Assembly (NCBI RefSeq): GCF_018417595.1
Contig: NZ_CP070982.1
Span: 4,329,001-4,393,000 of the forward strand
Source: Pseudomonas entomophila
Lineage (GTDB): Bacteria > Pseudomonadota > Gammaproteobacteria > Pseudomonadales > Pseudomonadaceae
DNA: 64,000 nucleotides
Direction of reading: 5' to 3'
Of the stretch, positions 1 to 8,529 are shown one piece after another. The notes beneath the pieces are model-generated. The model searched no databases and had not been told where the DNA came from. It saw only the letters and a list, made by a program, of their open reading frames with translations. Each line of letters begins with the position of its first letter. The stretch's first letter is position 1. A program made the translations under genes and the position numbers.

Positions 1-1441
1 TCTGCTGGTTGATATCTTCGGCCACATGGCTCTGCTGCTCGGACGCCGTGGCCATCTGCTGGCTCATGCCGGTGATGCGGCTGACCGCCTGGGCAATGCC
101 GGCCAGCGCCTCCTGCACGGCCTCGACACTGTGCACACTGTCCTGGGAGATCTGCTGGCCACGGCTGGCACTGGCCACCGCACGGTCGGCGCCGCTGCGC
201 AGGCTGGCAATGATGTGATGGATCTCCTCGGTCGAAGTACGGGTGCGCTGGGCCAGCGAGCGGACCTCGTCGGCGACCACCGCGAAGCCCCGGCCCTGCT
301 CGCCAGCCCGCGCCGCCTCGATGGCGGCATTGAGCGCCAGCAGGTTGGTCTGCTCGGCAATCGAGGTGATCACATCCACCACGCCGCCGATCGACTGGGT
401 CTGCTCGGCCAGCGCATTGACCGCCTGGCCGATATCGCCGACCGCCTCGCGCATGCTGCCCATCGCCCGCAGGCTCTGCTCGGCCAGCTCGCTACCCTGC
501 TGGGCGAGGTGATCGGCGTCGCTGGCGGCATGGGCCGTACTCTGCACATTGTGGGTAACCTGCTGGATGGTCGCGGCCATCTGCGCGATGGCCGTGGCCG
601 ACTGGTCAGTCTCGCTGCGCTGGCGGTCGAGCATCTGCGCCTGGGCACCGGACAGGTCCGAGGACTGCGCGGCCCGTGACTTGACCCCGACCCCGGCATC
701 CACCAAGCGCGTCAGCGCGGTCTGCAGGCGCGCCTCTTCGCTGATGATGGCCAGGTCGAGCTGGCCCTGCAGGCCGGGGTTGTCACTGTAGGTCAGGGCC
801 ACCAGCGGGCTGGTGAACGCCTTGGGGTGCTCTTCGAGCGTGCGGCGGATGGCCTGGTTCTGCCGGTGCTCGACCAGGTACCAGGCCGCCAGCAGGCTGG
901 CCATCAGCACCCCGAGCGCCGCGTACGCGGGCAGCCAGAGATAGGCGGCGGCCGACAGCAGGCCAGCGCCGATCAGCGGCCAGCCATGCCCGACGCCGTG
1001 GCCCAGGCGGGCCGCCAGAGGCACCGGAGACCGGCCGGCGCGCAAGCGCGCATAAAGATTCTCGGCGCGACGGATCTGCTCACGGGTCGGCACCGAGCGC
1101 ACCGACTCGTAGCCGCTGATGCGGCCATTCTCGTAGATCGCCGTGACATAGGCGCTGACCCAATAGAAATCACCGTTCTTGGCGCGGTTCTTGACCACGC
1201 CCATCCAGGGCTTGCCTTGCTTGATGGTGTCCCACATATGGCCGAAGACCGCCGGCGGCATGTCGGGATGACGCACCAGGTTGTGTGGCTGGCCCACCAG
1301 TTCGTCGTAGGTGAAACCGCTGATGGCCACGAATGCGTCGTTGCAGTAGGTGATGCGGCTGTTCAGGTCGGTGGTGGAAATCAGCCGCTGGTGTTGGGGG
1401 AAGGTTCTTTCGTGCTCAGTGACGGGCAAATTCATGCGCAT
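1..1441 (-). CDS. Aer-type PAS chemoreceptor (methyl-accepting chemotaxis protein), C-terminus cut by window start
   Basis: Signals redox or oxygen state to the CheA/CheW array. Read from 1441 leftwards, the protein begins [16 protein letters not shown] and carries an Aer-like PAS domain at about residues 10-115, with the FAD-PAS hallmark ISTTDL, the VRHPDMP stretch and NGDFYWV. Two adjoining membrane segments follow at about 160-205. The cytoplasmic signalling region is visible to the highly conserved hairpin tip ([20 protein letters not shown], about 370-390) and continues beyond base 1, so the end is missing. The start at 1441 is chosen because AAGGGA lies about 9 bases upstream; a second ATG at 1435 is possible. 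P. putida has three Aer paralogs; the position beside the guanidinobutyrase locus suggests Aer3, but that assignment is from memory. BdlA, which neighbours gbuR in P. aeruginosa, differs in having two PAS domains and no membrane anchor. Confidence 0.9.
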   Translation of the reverse strand, partial: MRMNLPVTEHERTFPQHQRLISTTDLNSRITYCNDAFVAISGFTYDELVGQPHNLVRHPDMPPAVFGHMWDTIKQGKPWMGVVKNRAKNGDFYWVSAYVTAIYENGRISGYESVRSVPTREQIRRAENLYARLRAGRSPVPLAARLGHGVGHGWPLIGAGLLSAAAYLWLPAYAALGVLMASLLAAWYLVEHRQNQAIRRTLEEHPKAFTSPLVALTYSDNPGLQGQLDLAIISEEARLQTALTRLVDAGVGVKSRAAQSSDLSGAQAQMLDRQRSETDQSATAIAQMAATIQQVTHNVQSTAHAASDADHLAQQGSELAEQSLRAMGSMREAVGDIGQAVNALAEQTQSIGGVVDVITSIAEQTNLLALNAAIEAARAGEQGRGFAVVADEVRSLAQRTRTSTEEIHHIIASLRSGADRAVASASRGQQISQDSVHSVEAVQEALAGIAQAVSRITGMSQQMATASEQQSHVAEDINQQ

Positions 1442-1581
1442 CGTTGGCGGTCCCTTGCTTATCCAGATGAATGGAAAAATCATCAAAGCAAGTAGATGTT
1501 TAGCAGAAGGCCATCACGTCAGCGGTCAAGTTTTGTAGGAAATTTACTCAACCTGACAGAATGTGCTGAACAGGGCCTGGG

Positions 1582-2475
1582 TCAGCCTACGTTGAGCTGG
1601 CTCTTGAGCAGGTCGCGGAACGTCTGGATCAAGGGTTCCCGGCTACGACCACGGCGGATGATCAGGGAAAACGGCGCCTGGTAACCAAAGGTGGCCGGCG
1701 ACAATACGCGCAGGTCGCCTTTGTCGACCCAGGCCTGGGCATAGTGCTCGGGCAGGTAGCCGATGTAGGCGCCGGAGAGAATCAGAATCAGCTGCGCTTC
1801 CATACTCTCCACCGTTGCCGCGCTGTGCTTGAAGCCATGCCGGGCCAGTTCGGCCTGGCTCCAGTAACCACGCCCGACCATGCGTTGCTGGGTGATCACC
1901 GGCTCGGGAATGCGCCGTTCGGCGAACAGCGGGTGGCGGCTGCTGCAGTACAGCCAGTGCTGCTCGCGGTACAACGGCTGGTAGACCAGGCCGCTCATGC
2001 GCGAGGAAAAGGCGCCGATGGCCAGGTCCAGGCGGTTGTCCTGCACCCCCAGTTGCAACTCGTAGGGGCTGGAAACCGACAGATGCAAGTGCACCGCCGG
2101 GTGCTCCTGGCTATAGGCGCCGATGGCTTCGGCCAACGGCAGGGCGCGGTCGCCGACAGTGGAGTCGATCACCCCCAGGTTCAGGGTGCCGCGCAGCTCC
2201 CCCTTGAGCGCCGCCGCGTATTGTTCGAAGCCGTCCAGCTCGCCCAGCAGGCGCAGTGTTTCCTGGTGGAACAGTTCGCCCTTGCTGGTCAGGCTGAAGC
2301 CGCCCCGGCCGCGGTGGCAGAGCACGATGCCCAGGGCGCTTTCCAGCTGGCTCATGTAGGTGCTGATGGCCGAGGTCGACAGGTTGAGGTCGCGCTGGGC
2401 GTTGGCGAACCCCTGGTGGCGCACCACGCTGGCGAAGATGCGCAGCAGTTTCAGGTCGGGCAGCGATGAGGCCAT
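1582..2475 (-). CDS. gbuR: LysR-family regulator of guanidinobutyrate catabolism (GbuR-like)
   Basis: A 297-residue LysR-type activator with an N-terminal winged helix-turn-helix (residues 7-66: LKLLRIFASVVRHQGFANAQ onward, STSAISTYMSQLE recognition helix) and a periplasmic-binding-like effector domain (about 95-290). It is transcribed divergently from gbuA with a 226-base gap, the classic arrangement for a LysR protein that controls its neighbour. In P. aeruginosa GbuR is the LysR protein divergent from gbuA and responds to 4-guanidinobutyrate; the same arrangement here supports the name, although the effector specificity cannot be read from sequence. A TTCAG-N6-CTGAA dyad in the intergenic region is a candidate binding site. 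Confidence 0.8.
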   Translation of the reverse strand: MASSLPDLKLLRIFASVVRHQGFANAQRDLNLSTSAISTYMSQLESALGIVLCHRGRGGFSLTSKGELFHQETLRLLGELDGFEQYAAALKGELRGTLNLGVIDSTVGDRALPLAEAIGAYSQEHPAVHLHLSVSSPYELQLGVQDNRLDLAIGAFSSRMSGLVYQPLYREQHWLYCSSRHPLFAERRIPEPVITQQRMVGRGYWSQAELARHGFKHSAATVESMEAQLILILSGAYIGYLPEHYAQAWVDKGDLRVLSPATFGYQAPFSLIIRRGRSREPLIQTFRDLLKSQLNVG

Positions 2476-2534
2476 GGGGCGATGGGTCCGCGGGCTGGAA
2501 ATGGCCAGAGTCTAACCCGCCTGCACGCCGATAG

Positions 2535-2550
2535 TTCAGAAATTCCTGAA
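2535..2550. promoter_or_regulatory. Palindromic LysR-type operator candidate between gbuR and gbuA
   Basis: The sequence ttcagaaattcctgaa is a perfect TTCAG-N6-CTGAA dyad placed 59 bases upstream of the gbuR start and about 150 bases before gbuA. LysR proteins bind T-N11-A-cored dyads in such divergent regions, so this is the best candidate operator. No footprint evidence is available from sequence alone. Confidence 0.4.
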
Positions 2551-2701
2551 GTAAGTATTTGTCGGTAGCGATTCTTCCCGGGCACTACCTTGCGCAGACT
2601 GCGGCGAAATGTCCCTGTCCGCCGAGATGACCCGATCATTCAGGCGCGCGGTGGCACAGGTTCGAACAAACAGAACAATCGACCGACTGATGAGGCCCAC
2701 C

Positions 2702-3652
2702 GTGGACAAGATTCTCCACCAACCACTGGGCGGCAACGAAATGCCGCGTTTCGGCGGCATCGCCACCATGCTTCGCCTGCCCCACCTGCAAAGCGCCGCG
2801 GGCCTGGATGCCGCCTTCATCGGCGTGCCCCTGGACATCGGCACCTCGCTGCGCTCGGGCACCCGCTTCGGCCCGCGGCAGATCCGCGCCGAGTCGGTGA
2901 TGATCCGCCCGTACAACATGGCCACCGGCGCCGCCCCGTTCGACTCGCTGTCGGTGGCCGACATCGGTGACGTAGCGATCAACACCTTCAACCTGCTCGA
3001 CGCGGTGCGCATCATCGAGCAAGCCTACGACGAGATCGTCGAGCACAATGTCATCCCGCTGACCCTGGGTGGCGACCACACCATCACCCTGCCGATCCTG
3101 CGTGCCCTGCACAAGAAGCACGGCAAGATCGGCCTGGTGCACATCGATGCCCACGCCGACGTCAACGACCACATGTTCGGCGAGAAGATCGCCCACGGCA
3201 CCACCTTCCGCCGCGCGGTGGAAGAAGGCCTGCTCGATTGCGACCGCGTGGTGCAGATCGGCCTGCGCGCCCAGGGCTATACCGCCGACGACTTCAACTG
3301 GAGCCGCCGCCAGGGCTTCCGTGTGGTGCAGGCCGAAGAGTGCTGGCACAAGTCGCTGGAACCGCTGATGGCCGAAGTGCGTGAAAAAGTCGGGGGCGGC
3401 CCGGTGTACCTGTCGTTCGACATCGACGGCATCGACCCGGCCTGGGCGCCTGGCACCGGTACCCCGGAGATCGGCGGCTTGACCACCATCCAGGCGATGG
3501 AGATCATCCGCGGCTGCCACGGCCTGGACCTGATCGGCTGTGACCTGGTCGAAGTCTCCCCACCCTACGACACCACCGGCAACACCTCGTTGCTGGGTGC
3601 CAACCTGTTGTTCGAAATGCTCTGCGTGCTGCCAGGCGTGGTGCGTCGTTAA
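2702..3652 (+). CDS. gbuA: Guanidinobutyrase (ureohydrolase family)
   Basis: Hydrolyses 4-guanidinobutyrate to GABA and urea in the arginine decarboxylase/oxidase route. The 316-residue protein has the binuclear manganese signature of the arginase/agmatinase family: GGDH with H126, DAHAD with D149, H151 and D153, and DIDGID with D240 and D242. It is nearly colinear with the P. aeruginosa guanidinobutyrase as I recall it (start DKxLHQPLGGNEMPRFGG, end LCVLPGVVRR), which separates it from agmatinase SpeB. The GTG at 2702 is preferred because GATGAGG lies 7 bases upstream and it gives the family N-terminus; an ATG at 2690 would add four residues. Downstream are a REP pair and the symporter at 3900, probably the uptake partner. 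Confidence 0.9.
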   Translation: MDKILHQPLGGNEMPRFGGIATMLRLPHLQSAAGLDAAFIGVPLDIGTSLRSGTRFGPRQIRAESVMIRPYNMATGAAPFDSLSVADIGDVAINTFNLLDAVRIIEQAYDEIVEHNVIPLTLGGDHTITLPILRALHKKHGKIGLVHIDAHADVNDHMFGEKIAHGTTFRRAVEEGLLDCDRVVQIGLRAQGYTADDFNWSRRQGFRVVQAEECWHKSLEPLMAEVREKVGGGPVYLSFDIDGIDPAWAPGTGTPEIGGLTTIQAMEIIRGCHGLDLIGCDLVEVSPPYDTTGNTSLLGANLLFEMLCVLPGVVRR

Positions 3653-3662
3653 GGCGGCCCCC

Positions 3663-3751
3663 CCTGTAGGAGCGGCTTCAGCCGCGATCACCCGCAAAGC
3701 GGGTGCCACACACCGTGGTGCCTGCTTCGCGGCTGAAGCCGCTCCTACAGG
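3663..3751. repeat. Inverted REP pair (P. putida-type)
   Basis: Two arms, 3663-3687 and 3727-3751, are perfect inverted copies of cctgtaggagcggcttcagc followed by cgcga, with a smaller cccgcaaagcggg hairpin between them. This is the intergenic REP family of P. putida-group genomes. It sits directly behind gbuA and probably forms a stable 3' structure on the transcript. Confidence 0.85.
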
Positions 3752-3899
3752 TTAGTGACAGGCGCCCTAAAAGTTTGACCCCGGCAGGAGCCATTCGGGA
3801 GGGCCATAGAGGCCCGCCAACACACGACAGGACCGCCGGGCGCCTTGCACCGTCCGGACGGCCGATCTCGCCATAATAAAGATAATCGGGAGACCCCCA

Positions 3900-5279
3900 A
3901 TGGCCTTGGACATCATCGTTGTACTGATCTATGCCGTCGGCATGCTCGGGCTTGGCTGGTACGGCATGCGCCGGGCGAAGACCCATGAGGACTACCTGGT
4001 GGCCGGGCGCAACCTCGGCCCGACCCTGTACATGGGCACCATGGCCACCACCGTGCTCGGCGGCGCCTCCACGGTCGGTACCGTGCGCCTGGGCTATGTC
4101 CACGGCATCTCCGGCTTCTGGCTGTGCGCCGCGCTGGGCCTGGGGATCATCGCCCTCAACCTGTTCCTCGCCAAACCCCTGCTGCGCCTGAAGATCTTCA
4201 CCGTGACGCAAGTGCTGGAGCGCCGCTACAACCCCATGGCGCGCCAGGCCAGCGCGGCGATCATGCTCGCCTACGCACTGATGATCGGCGTCACCTCGAC
4301 CCTGGCCATGGGCACCGTGCTGCAGGTGCTGCTCGACGTGCCGTTCTGGATGGCGCTGCTGTTCGGCGGCGGCGTGGTGGTGGTGTACTCGACCATCGGC
4401 GGCATGTGGTCGCTGACCCTGACCGACATCGTCCAGTTCATCATCAAGACCGTGGGCCTGATGTTCATCCTGCTGCCGGTGTGCCTGTACAAGGCCGGTG
4501 GCTGGGACACCCTGGTGGCCAAGCTGCCGGCGGCCAGCTTCAGCTGGACCACCATCGGCTGGGACACCATCATCACCTACTTCCTGATCTACTTCTTCGG
4601 CATCCTGATCGGCCAGGACATCTGGCAGCGGGTGTTCACCGCCCGTGACGAGAAGGTCTGCCAGCGCGCCGGCACCACCGCGGGTATCTATTGCGTGCTG
4701 TACGGCCTGGCCTGCGCCATGATCGGCATGGCCGCCCACGTGCTGATGCCGGACCTGGCCAACCCGAACAACGCCTTCGCCGAAATGATCAAGGGCCAGC
4801 TGCCTGAAGGTATCCGTGGCCTGCTGATGGCCGCCGCCCTGGCCGCGATGATGTCCACCGCCAGCGCCGGCCTGCTGGCCGCCTCGACCACCCTGACCGA
4901 AGACCTGCTGCCCAAGCTGCGCGGCGGCAAGCAGTCGAGCCTGGGCGTCAACCGCCTGTTCACCCTGCTCACCGGCCTGGTGGTGCTGGGCATTGCCCTG
5001 GCGGTGAACGATGTGATCAGCGCCCTGACCCTGGCCTACAACCTGCTGGTCGGCGGCATGCTGATCCCGCTGATGGGGGCGATCTTCTGGAAGCGCGCCA
5101 CCACCGCCGGCGCCATCGCCAGCATGTCGCTGGGCTTCGCCACTGCGCTGTTCTTCATGTTCAAGGATGGCCTGGACGCCAACTCGCCGATCTACTACAG
5201 CCTGGCCGTCGGCCTGGTGAGCTTCGTGGTGGTCAGCCTGGCCTCGCGCAAGCCGGTGACGGCCGTCAACCTCGCCTGA
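3900..5279 (+). CDS. Sodium:solute symporter (SSF family), probable guanidinobutyrate/guanidino compound uptake
   Basis: A 459-residue inner-membrane protein with about 13 hydrophobic helices and SSF features: an N-terminal helix followed by KTHEDYLVAGRNLG, then GGASTVGTVRLGYVHG, which contributes to the substrate and sodium site in this family. GGGAG sits 7 bases before the ATG. It lies behind gbuA on the same strand, and P. aeruginosa also has a symporter gene (PA1418) near gbuA, so uptake of 4-guanidinobutyrate or a related guanidino compound is the likely job. The gap to gbuA (about 250 bases with a REP pair) suggests its own promoter or REP-attenuated readthrough. Substrate is inference. 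Confidence 0.85.
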   Translation: MALDIIVVLIYAVGMLGLGWYGMRRAKTHEDYLVAGRNLGPTLYMGTMATTVLGGASTVGTVRLGYVHGISGFWLCAALGLGIIALNLFLAKPLLRLKIFTVTQVLERRYNPMARQASAAIMLAYALMIGVTSTLAMGTVLQVLLDVPFWMALLFGGGVVVVYSTIGGMWSLTLTDIVQFIIKTVGLMFILLPVCLYKAGGWDTLVAKLPAASFSWTTIGWDTIITYFLIYFFGILIGQDIWQRVFTARDEKVCQRAGTTAGIYCVLYGLACAMIGMAAHVLMPDLANPNNAFAEMIKGQLPEGIRGLLMAAALAAMMSTASAGLLAASTTLTEDLLPKLRGGKQSSLGVNRLFTLLTGLVVLGIALAVNDVISALTLAYNLLVGGMLIPLMGAIFWKRATTAGAIASMSLGFATALFFMFKDGLDANSPIYYSLAVGLVSFVVVSLASRKPVTAVNLA

Positions 5280-5313
5280 CGTGCTCGCCGGCTTGCCGGC
5301 GAAGCAGAAACGC

Positions 5314-5350
5314 AAAAGGCCGCCGCATCGTGCAGATGCGGCGGCCTTTT
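5314..5350. terminator. Bidirectional intrinsic terminator
   Basis: A perfect 16-bp stem (aaaaggccgccgcatc / gatgcggcggcctttt) with a five-base loop. The A and T ends of the stem give a U-tract in either direction. It lies between the symporter (+) and the 42-codon gene (-), whose 3' ends converge here, so it serves both. Confidence 0.9.
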
Positions 5351-5358
5351 GCCTGGTT

Positions 5359-5487
5359 TCAGCGGCGACGCGGCTGGCGCTTGCGCTGTTCTTCGTCGGT
5401 TGGAATCGGCACCGGCTGCAGCGGTGGCGGGAGCAAGCCCAGGGCGACGGCGAGGTCGTGGAGCCAGTTATACATGCGTTGGTTCAT
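5359..5487 (-). CDS. 42-residue small protein / possible dual sRNA, PA1414 (SicX) position equivalent
   Basis: A short ORF, MNQRMYNWLHDLAVALGLLP, continuing with a proline-rich middle and an RKRQPRRR basic end. The initiation site is strong: AGGGGG lies 4-5 bases before the ATG. It sits downstream of a LysR gene on the same strand and in front of a perfect bidirectional terminator, with an Anr/FNR-like box about 115 bases upstream of the start. This is the order around PA1414 in P. aeruginosa, whose Anr-induced transcript was described as the small RNA SicX. The peptide, the RNA leader, or both may be functional; the sequence does not decide. The SicX link is synteny recalled from memory. Confidence 0.7.
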   Translation of the reverse strand: MNQRMYNWLHDLAVALGLLPPPLQPVPIPTDEEQRKRQPRRR

Positions 5488-5580
5488 AATGCCCCCTTGA
5501 CGGGTCAGCCTCACGGTCAATCGATTCTGCGATGCTTCATACAGATCATAGACCTATGTCCTGTACTGCGCATGCCTACG

Positions 5581-5615
5581 ATCTTACAGATATGGGCGAT
5601 TTTGACCCGAATCAA
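5581..5615 (-). promoter_or_regulatory. Anr/FNR-type box and -10 element for the 42-codon gene
   Basis: On the minus strand TTGATTCGGGTCAA (5615-5602) matches TTGAT-N4-ATCAA in nine of ten defined positions. A good -10 hexamer, TAAGAT, lies at 5586-5581, placing the box centre near -35; a class II Anr promoter would need its -10 about seven bases further on, where only a weak TAGGCA occurs. The box overlaps the stop codon of the upstream LysR gene. Low-oxygen induction is the expectation; the exact start site is unresolved. Confidence 0.6.
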
Positions 5616-6505
5616 GCGGACGCCGCAGCATCCGACGGCCGGTCAATCGTTTCGCTTTGTTGCAAATCGATCCACGCTTGCAGATTGGCACCGCGCATGC
5701 CCTGGCGCCACATCAACCAGGTCACGGCGTGATCGAAGGGTGCCTGCAACCGATGCACGCGCACCCGGTCACGCCCGGGCAGGCTGTCGAGCATCGATTG
5801 CGCCATCAGCGCCACGCCCGCCCCCGCGATCACACACGCCAGCATGCTCTGGTACGACTCGATTTCCATCACCCGGCCCATGGGCGTGTGGGCATGGGCG
5901 TACCAGGCTTCCAGGCGCATGCGGTACGAGCAGCCCTGGCGGAAGGTGAATACCGCCTTGCCGGCGACATCCTTGGCAGTGTGCACTGGCGGATGCTCGG
6001 GGCTGGTGATCAGCACCAGCGTCTCGTCGCACAGCGGTATGCCATCCAAGCCCGCCAGGTTGAGCGGGCCGTCCACCAACGCCGCGTCCATCCGGTGGCT
6101 CAGCACGCCTTCCAACAGTTCGCCGCTGGGCGCCGCCTGGACTTGCAGGTTCACCTGCGGATACGCCTGATGGTAGCGCGCCAGCAGCGCCGGCAAGTGG
6201 ATAGCCGCCGTGCTGTACATGGTGCCGAGCACGAAGTCCCCCGCCGGCTGACCGCCTTGCACCGCGGCCATCGCCTCGTCGCGCAGGTTGGCCAGGCGGT
6301 TGGCGTAGTCCAGCAGCACCTTGCCGGCCGGCGACAGCTGCAGGCGTTGGCGTTCGCGCAGGAACAGCTCCACCCCCAGTTGCTCTTCGAGCTGGCGCAG
6401 GCGCGTGGACAGGTTCGACGGCACCCGGTGCAGGCGCTCGGCGGCGCGGGTGACCGAACCTTCTTCGGCCACGGCCTGGAAGATGCGCAGTTGGCTGAAC
6501 TCCAT
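5612..6505 (-). CDS. LysR-family transcriptional regulator (PA1413 position equivalent)
   Basis: A 297-residue LysR protein starting MEFSQLRIFQAVAEEGSVTR, with the helix-turn-helix in the first 60 residues and an effector domain that includes SYRMRLEAWYAHAHTPMGR, a putrescine-regulator-like cysteine/serine pocket loop. An ATG four codons upstream (6517) is also open, but the family N-terminus starts at MEF. It is divergent from the MFS gene at 6612, so regulation of that transporter is likely. A TTCAAT-TTT-ATTGAA dyad lies between the two genes. Effector unknown. Confidence 0.85.
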   Translation of the reverse strand: MEFSQLRIFQAVAEEGSVTRAAERLHRVPSNLSTRLRQLEEQLGVELFLRERQRLQLSPAGKVLLDYANRLANLRDEAMAAVQGGQPAGDFVLGTMYSTAAIHLPALLARYHQAYPQVNLQVQAAPSGELLEGVLSHRMDAALVDGPLNLAGLDGIPLCDETLVLITSPEHPPVHTAKDVAGKAVFTFRQGCSYRMRLEAWYAHAHTPMGRVMEIESYQSMLACVIAGAGVALMAQSMLDSLPGRDRVRVHRLQAPFDHAVTWLMWRQGMRGANLQAWIDLQQSETIDRPSDAAASA

Positions 6506-6541
6506 AACCTTCTCCAAAACAGAATAACTTGATCATCATTA

Positions 6542-6556
6542 TTCAATTTTATTGAA
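6542..6556. promoter_or_regulatory. Perfect palindrome in the LysR/MFS divergent region
   Basis: ttcaattttattgaa is a perfect TTCAAT-N3-ATTGAA dyad in a short AT-rich intergenic segment otherwise flanked by GC-rich genes. It is centred about 45 bases upstream of the LysR start and 63 bases before the MFS start, a sensible position for a LysR operator with overlapping promoters. Confidence 0.45.
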
Positions 6557-6611
6557 AGTCAATGCGCCCTACCCTGCCACCCATCGCATCCCTTCGTGCA
6601 GGAGACTTTCC

Positions 6612-7778
6612 ATGTCGCCCCTCGTGCAACTGCTGGCCAGCGCCGTGGCGCTGATGATGGCCATGGGCATCGGCCGCTTCGCCCTCACCCCGCAACTGCC
6701 CCGGCTGATCGCCGAGGGCCAGTTCGACCTGACGGCCGGTGGCCTGATCGCCGCGGCCAACTACCTCGGCTACTTCCTCGGCGCGGTGGACGCCATGTTC
6801 GCCCGCCAGCCGGCCCAGGTGCGCCTGCGCCTGCACGGCGGCCTGTGGCTGTGCGTGCTGCTGACCCTGGCCTCATGGGCCGCCGATAGTTTCTGGAGTC
6901 ACCTGCTGTTGCGCTTCGGCACGGGAGTGGCCAGTGCCTGGGTACTGGTGATGATCGCCAGCCTCAGCCAGCAGTTGGCCAGTGCCCATGGCCAGCAGCG
7001 CCTCGGTGCCCTGGTGTTCGCCGGGCCGGGCGTGGGTATCGCGGTGACAGGCGTCCTGGCCTTGGCTGCGCACCTGCTCGGGCTTAACTCGGCGGCCCTG
7101 TGGCTGGTGTATGGTGTCGCCGCGCTGGTGATGCTGCTGGCGGTGCTGCCGTGGCTGCCAAAGGCAATGGAGCCTGCCACCGCTGCCACCGTCGACAGTG
7201 GTCAGCGGCGCGTTACCGGCATCGGGCGCCTGGGCCTGGTCTATGCGCTCTACGGGATTGGTTACATCCTGCCGGCCACCTTCCTGTCGCAGATGGCCAG
7301 CCAGCAGTTTCAAGGACAATGGCTGGCCGACCTGTTCTGGCCCGCGTTCGGGTTGGCATCGGCGCTGGGGGTGCTGTTGGTCAGCCTGCGTCGCCCGGGG
7401 CGGACTTCAGGCTGGCTGACGGCAACCCTGTGGCTGCAAGGATTGGGCGTACTTGCCTGCCTGCTGGGCGGCGGTGTCGGCCTGGCTTTGGGGGTACTGC
7501 TGTGCGGTGGCCCATTCCTGGCTTGCATGCAGTTGGTGATGCAGCGCTCGCGGGAATTGGCGCCCCATGCCACGCAGCGCAATGCCGGGCTGTTGACTGC
7601 GTGCTTTGCCCTGGGGCAATTGAGCGGGCCGTTGCTTGCGGCCTTGAGCAACCACTACAGCGCCAGCCTGCAGCCTGCATTGATGTTGGCGGCTGCAGGG
7701 TTGACCGTGGCGGGCATGCTGGTCATCACGGGAAACCGCAGTTTGCAGGGCTGCCCACCGGGAACCCGAATGGCCTGA
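6612..7778 (+). CDS. YbfB/YjiJ-family MFS transporter
   Basis: A 388-residue inner-membrane protein with 12 hydrophobic segments. The N-terminus ALMMAMGIGRFALTPQLP and the downstream AANYLGYFLGA are typical of the YbfB/YjiJ (DUF1228) branch of the major facilitator superfamily. The start at 6612 is chosen because GGAG lies about 7 bases upstream and it gives the family N-terminus; a start at 6552 would add an uncharacteristic charged leader. It is divergent from a LysR gene that probably regulates it. Substrate unknown. Confidence 0.85.
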   Translation: MSPLVQLLASAVALMMAMGIGRFALTPQLPRLIAEGQFDLTAGGLIAAANYLGYFLGAVDAMFARQPAQVRLRLHGGLWLCVLLTLASWAADSFWSHLLLRFGTGVASAWVLVMIASLSQQLASAHGQQRLGALVFAGPGVGIAVTGVLALAAHLLGLNSAALWLVYGVAALVMLLAVLPWLPKAMEPATAATVDSGQRRVTGIGRLGLVYALYGIGYILPATFLSQMASQQFQGQWLADLFWPAFGLASALGVLLVSLRRPGRTSGWLTATLWLQGLGVLACLLGGGVGLALGVLLCGGPFLACMQLVMQRSRELAPHATQRNAGLLTACFALGQLSGPLLAALSNHYSASLQPALMLAAAGLTVAGMLVITGNRSLQGCPPGTRMA

Positions 7779-7855
7779 CAGGGAAAGCCCTGACTGCAAA
7801 AGGTAGAAACCATTTGCGGCCTTTCCCGCTGTATTTTATAAACTACATTCACCCG

Positions 7856-8158
7856 ATGAAAACCATCGAATCCAGCAGTTTCAGGCGTTGGCTGATCGGG
7901 CTTCGGGATACCACGGCAAGGGCCAGAATCGTCGCTCGAACCAACCGGCTCAAGGAAGGGCTGGCGGGTGACGTTTCACCGGTCGGCCATGGCATGAGTG
8001 AGCTGAGAGTCCATTATGGCCCAGGCTATCGGGTGTACTTTCACCAATGCGGCGATACCTTGATCATCCTGCTTTGCGGCGGCGACAAAGGCAGCCAGCA
8101 GCGGGACATCAAGGCAGCCCGGCAGATCCTGCAGTCGTGGAGGATGCAAAATGACTGA
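7856..8158 (+). CDS. RelE/ParE-superfamily toxin (HigB-like addiction module killer)
   Basis: A 100-residue small basic protein with the fold-typical sequence FRRWLIGLRDTTARARI, a conserved RLKEG stretch, GMSELRVHYGPGYRVYF and the C-terminal LLCGGDKGSQQRDI. These match the addiction-module-killer branch of RelE-like ribosome-dependent mRNA endonucleases. The stop overlaps the start of the antitoxin by 8 bases, so the two are translationally coupled with toxin first. A TATAAA-like -10 lies about 20 bases upstream of the ATG. Activity against mRNA is family knowledge. Confidence 0.9.
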   Translation: MKTIESSSFRRWLIGLRDTTARARIVARTNRLKEGLAGDVSPVGHGMSELRVHYGPGYRVYFHQCGDTLIILLCGGDKGSQQRDIKAARQILQSWRMQND

Positions 8159-8456
8159 AACGTTCCATGAGTTCGACGCCGCTGCCTATCTGACTTCCCC
8201 GGAAGCTATCGCGCAGTTCATGACCGATGCATTAGAGACAGGGGATGCAGCCTACGTGGCAAAAGCCGTGGGCGTGGTAGCTCGGGCCAAGGGCATGAGT
8301 GAACTGGCAAAGGAAACAGGCCTGTCTCGCGAACAGCTTTACCGCTCGTTCAGTGAACACGGCAATCCAACGCTCAAGTCATTCCTGACTGTAATGAAAG
8401 CGCTGGGAATTGACATGGCTGCCAGACCTCACCTGGTCCAGCAAGGCGTGGGCTGA
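8151..8456 (+). CDS. Addiction-module antidote (HTH antitoxin, HigA-like)
   Basis: A 101-residue protein with an acidic N-terminal half (DAAAYLTSPEAIAQFMTDAL) and a C-terminal Xre/HTH-like part (ELAKETGLSREQLYRSFSE, then GNPTLKSFLTVMKALGI). That is the standard form of the antidote for the RelE-like killer protein. It starts 8 bases inside the toxin gene. It should neutralise the toxin and repress the shared promoter, the normal behaviour of this family. Confidence 0.9.
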   Translation: MTETFHEFDAAAYLTSPEAIAQFMTDALETGDAAYVAKAVGVVARAKGMSELAKETGLSREQLYRSFSEHGNPTLKSFLTVMKALGIDMAARPHLVQQGVG

Positions 8457-8529
8457 CCGACAAACGAATTACCTTGCCGGTCCCTTGGCGGCTAATGCCA
8501 CTCAAGGGCCGGCACTTGCTTCTATCCTG

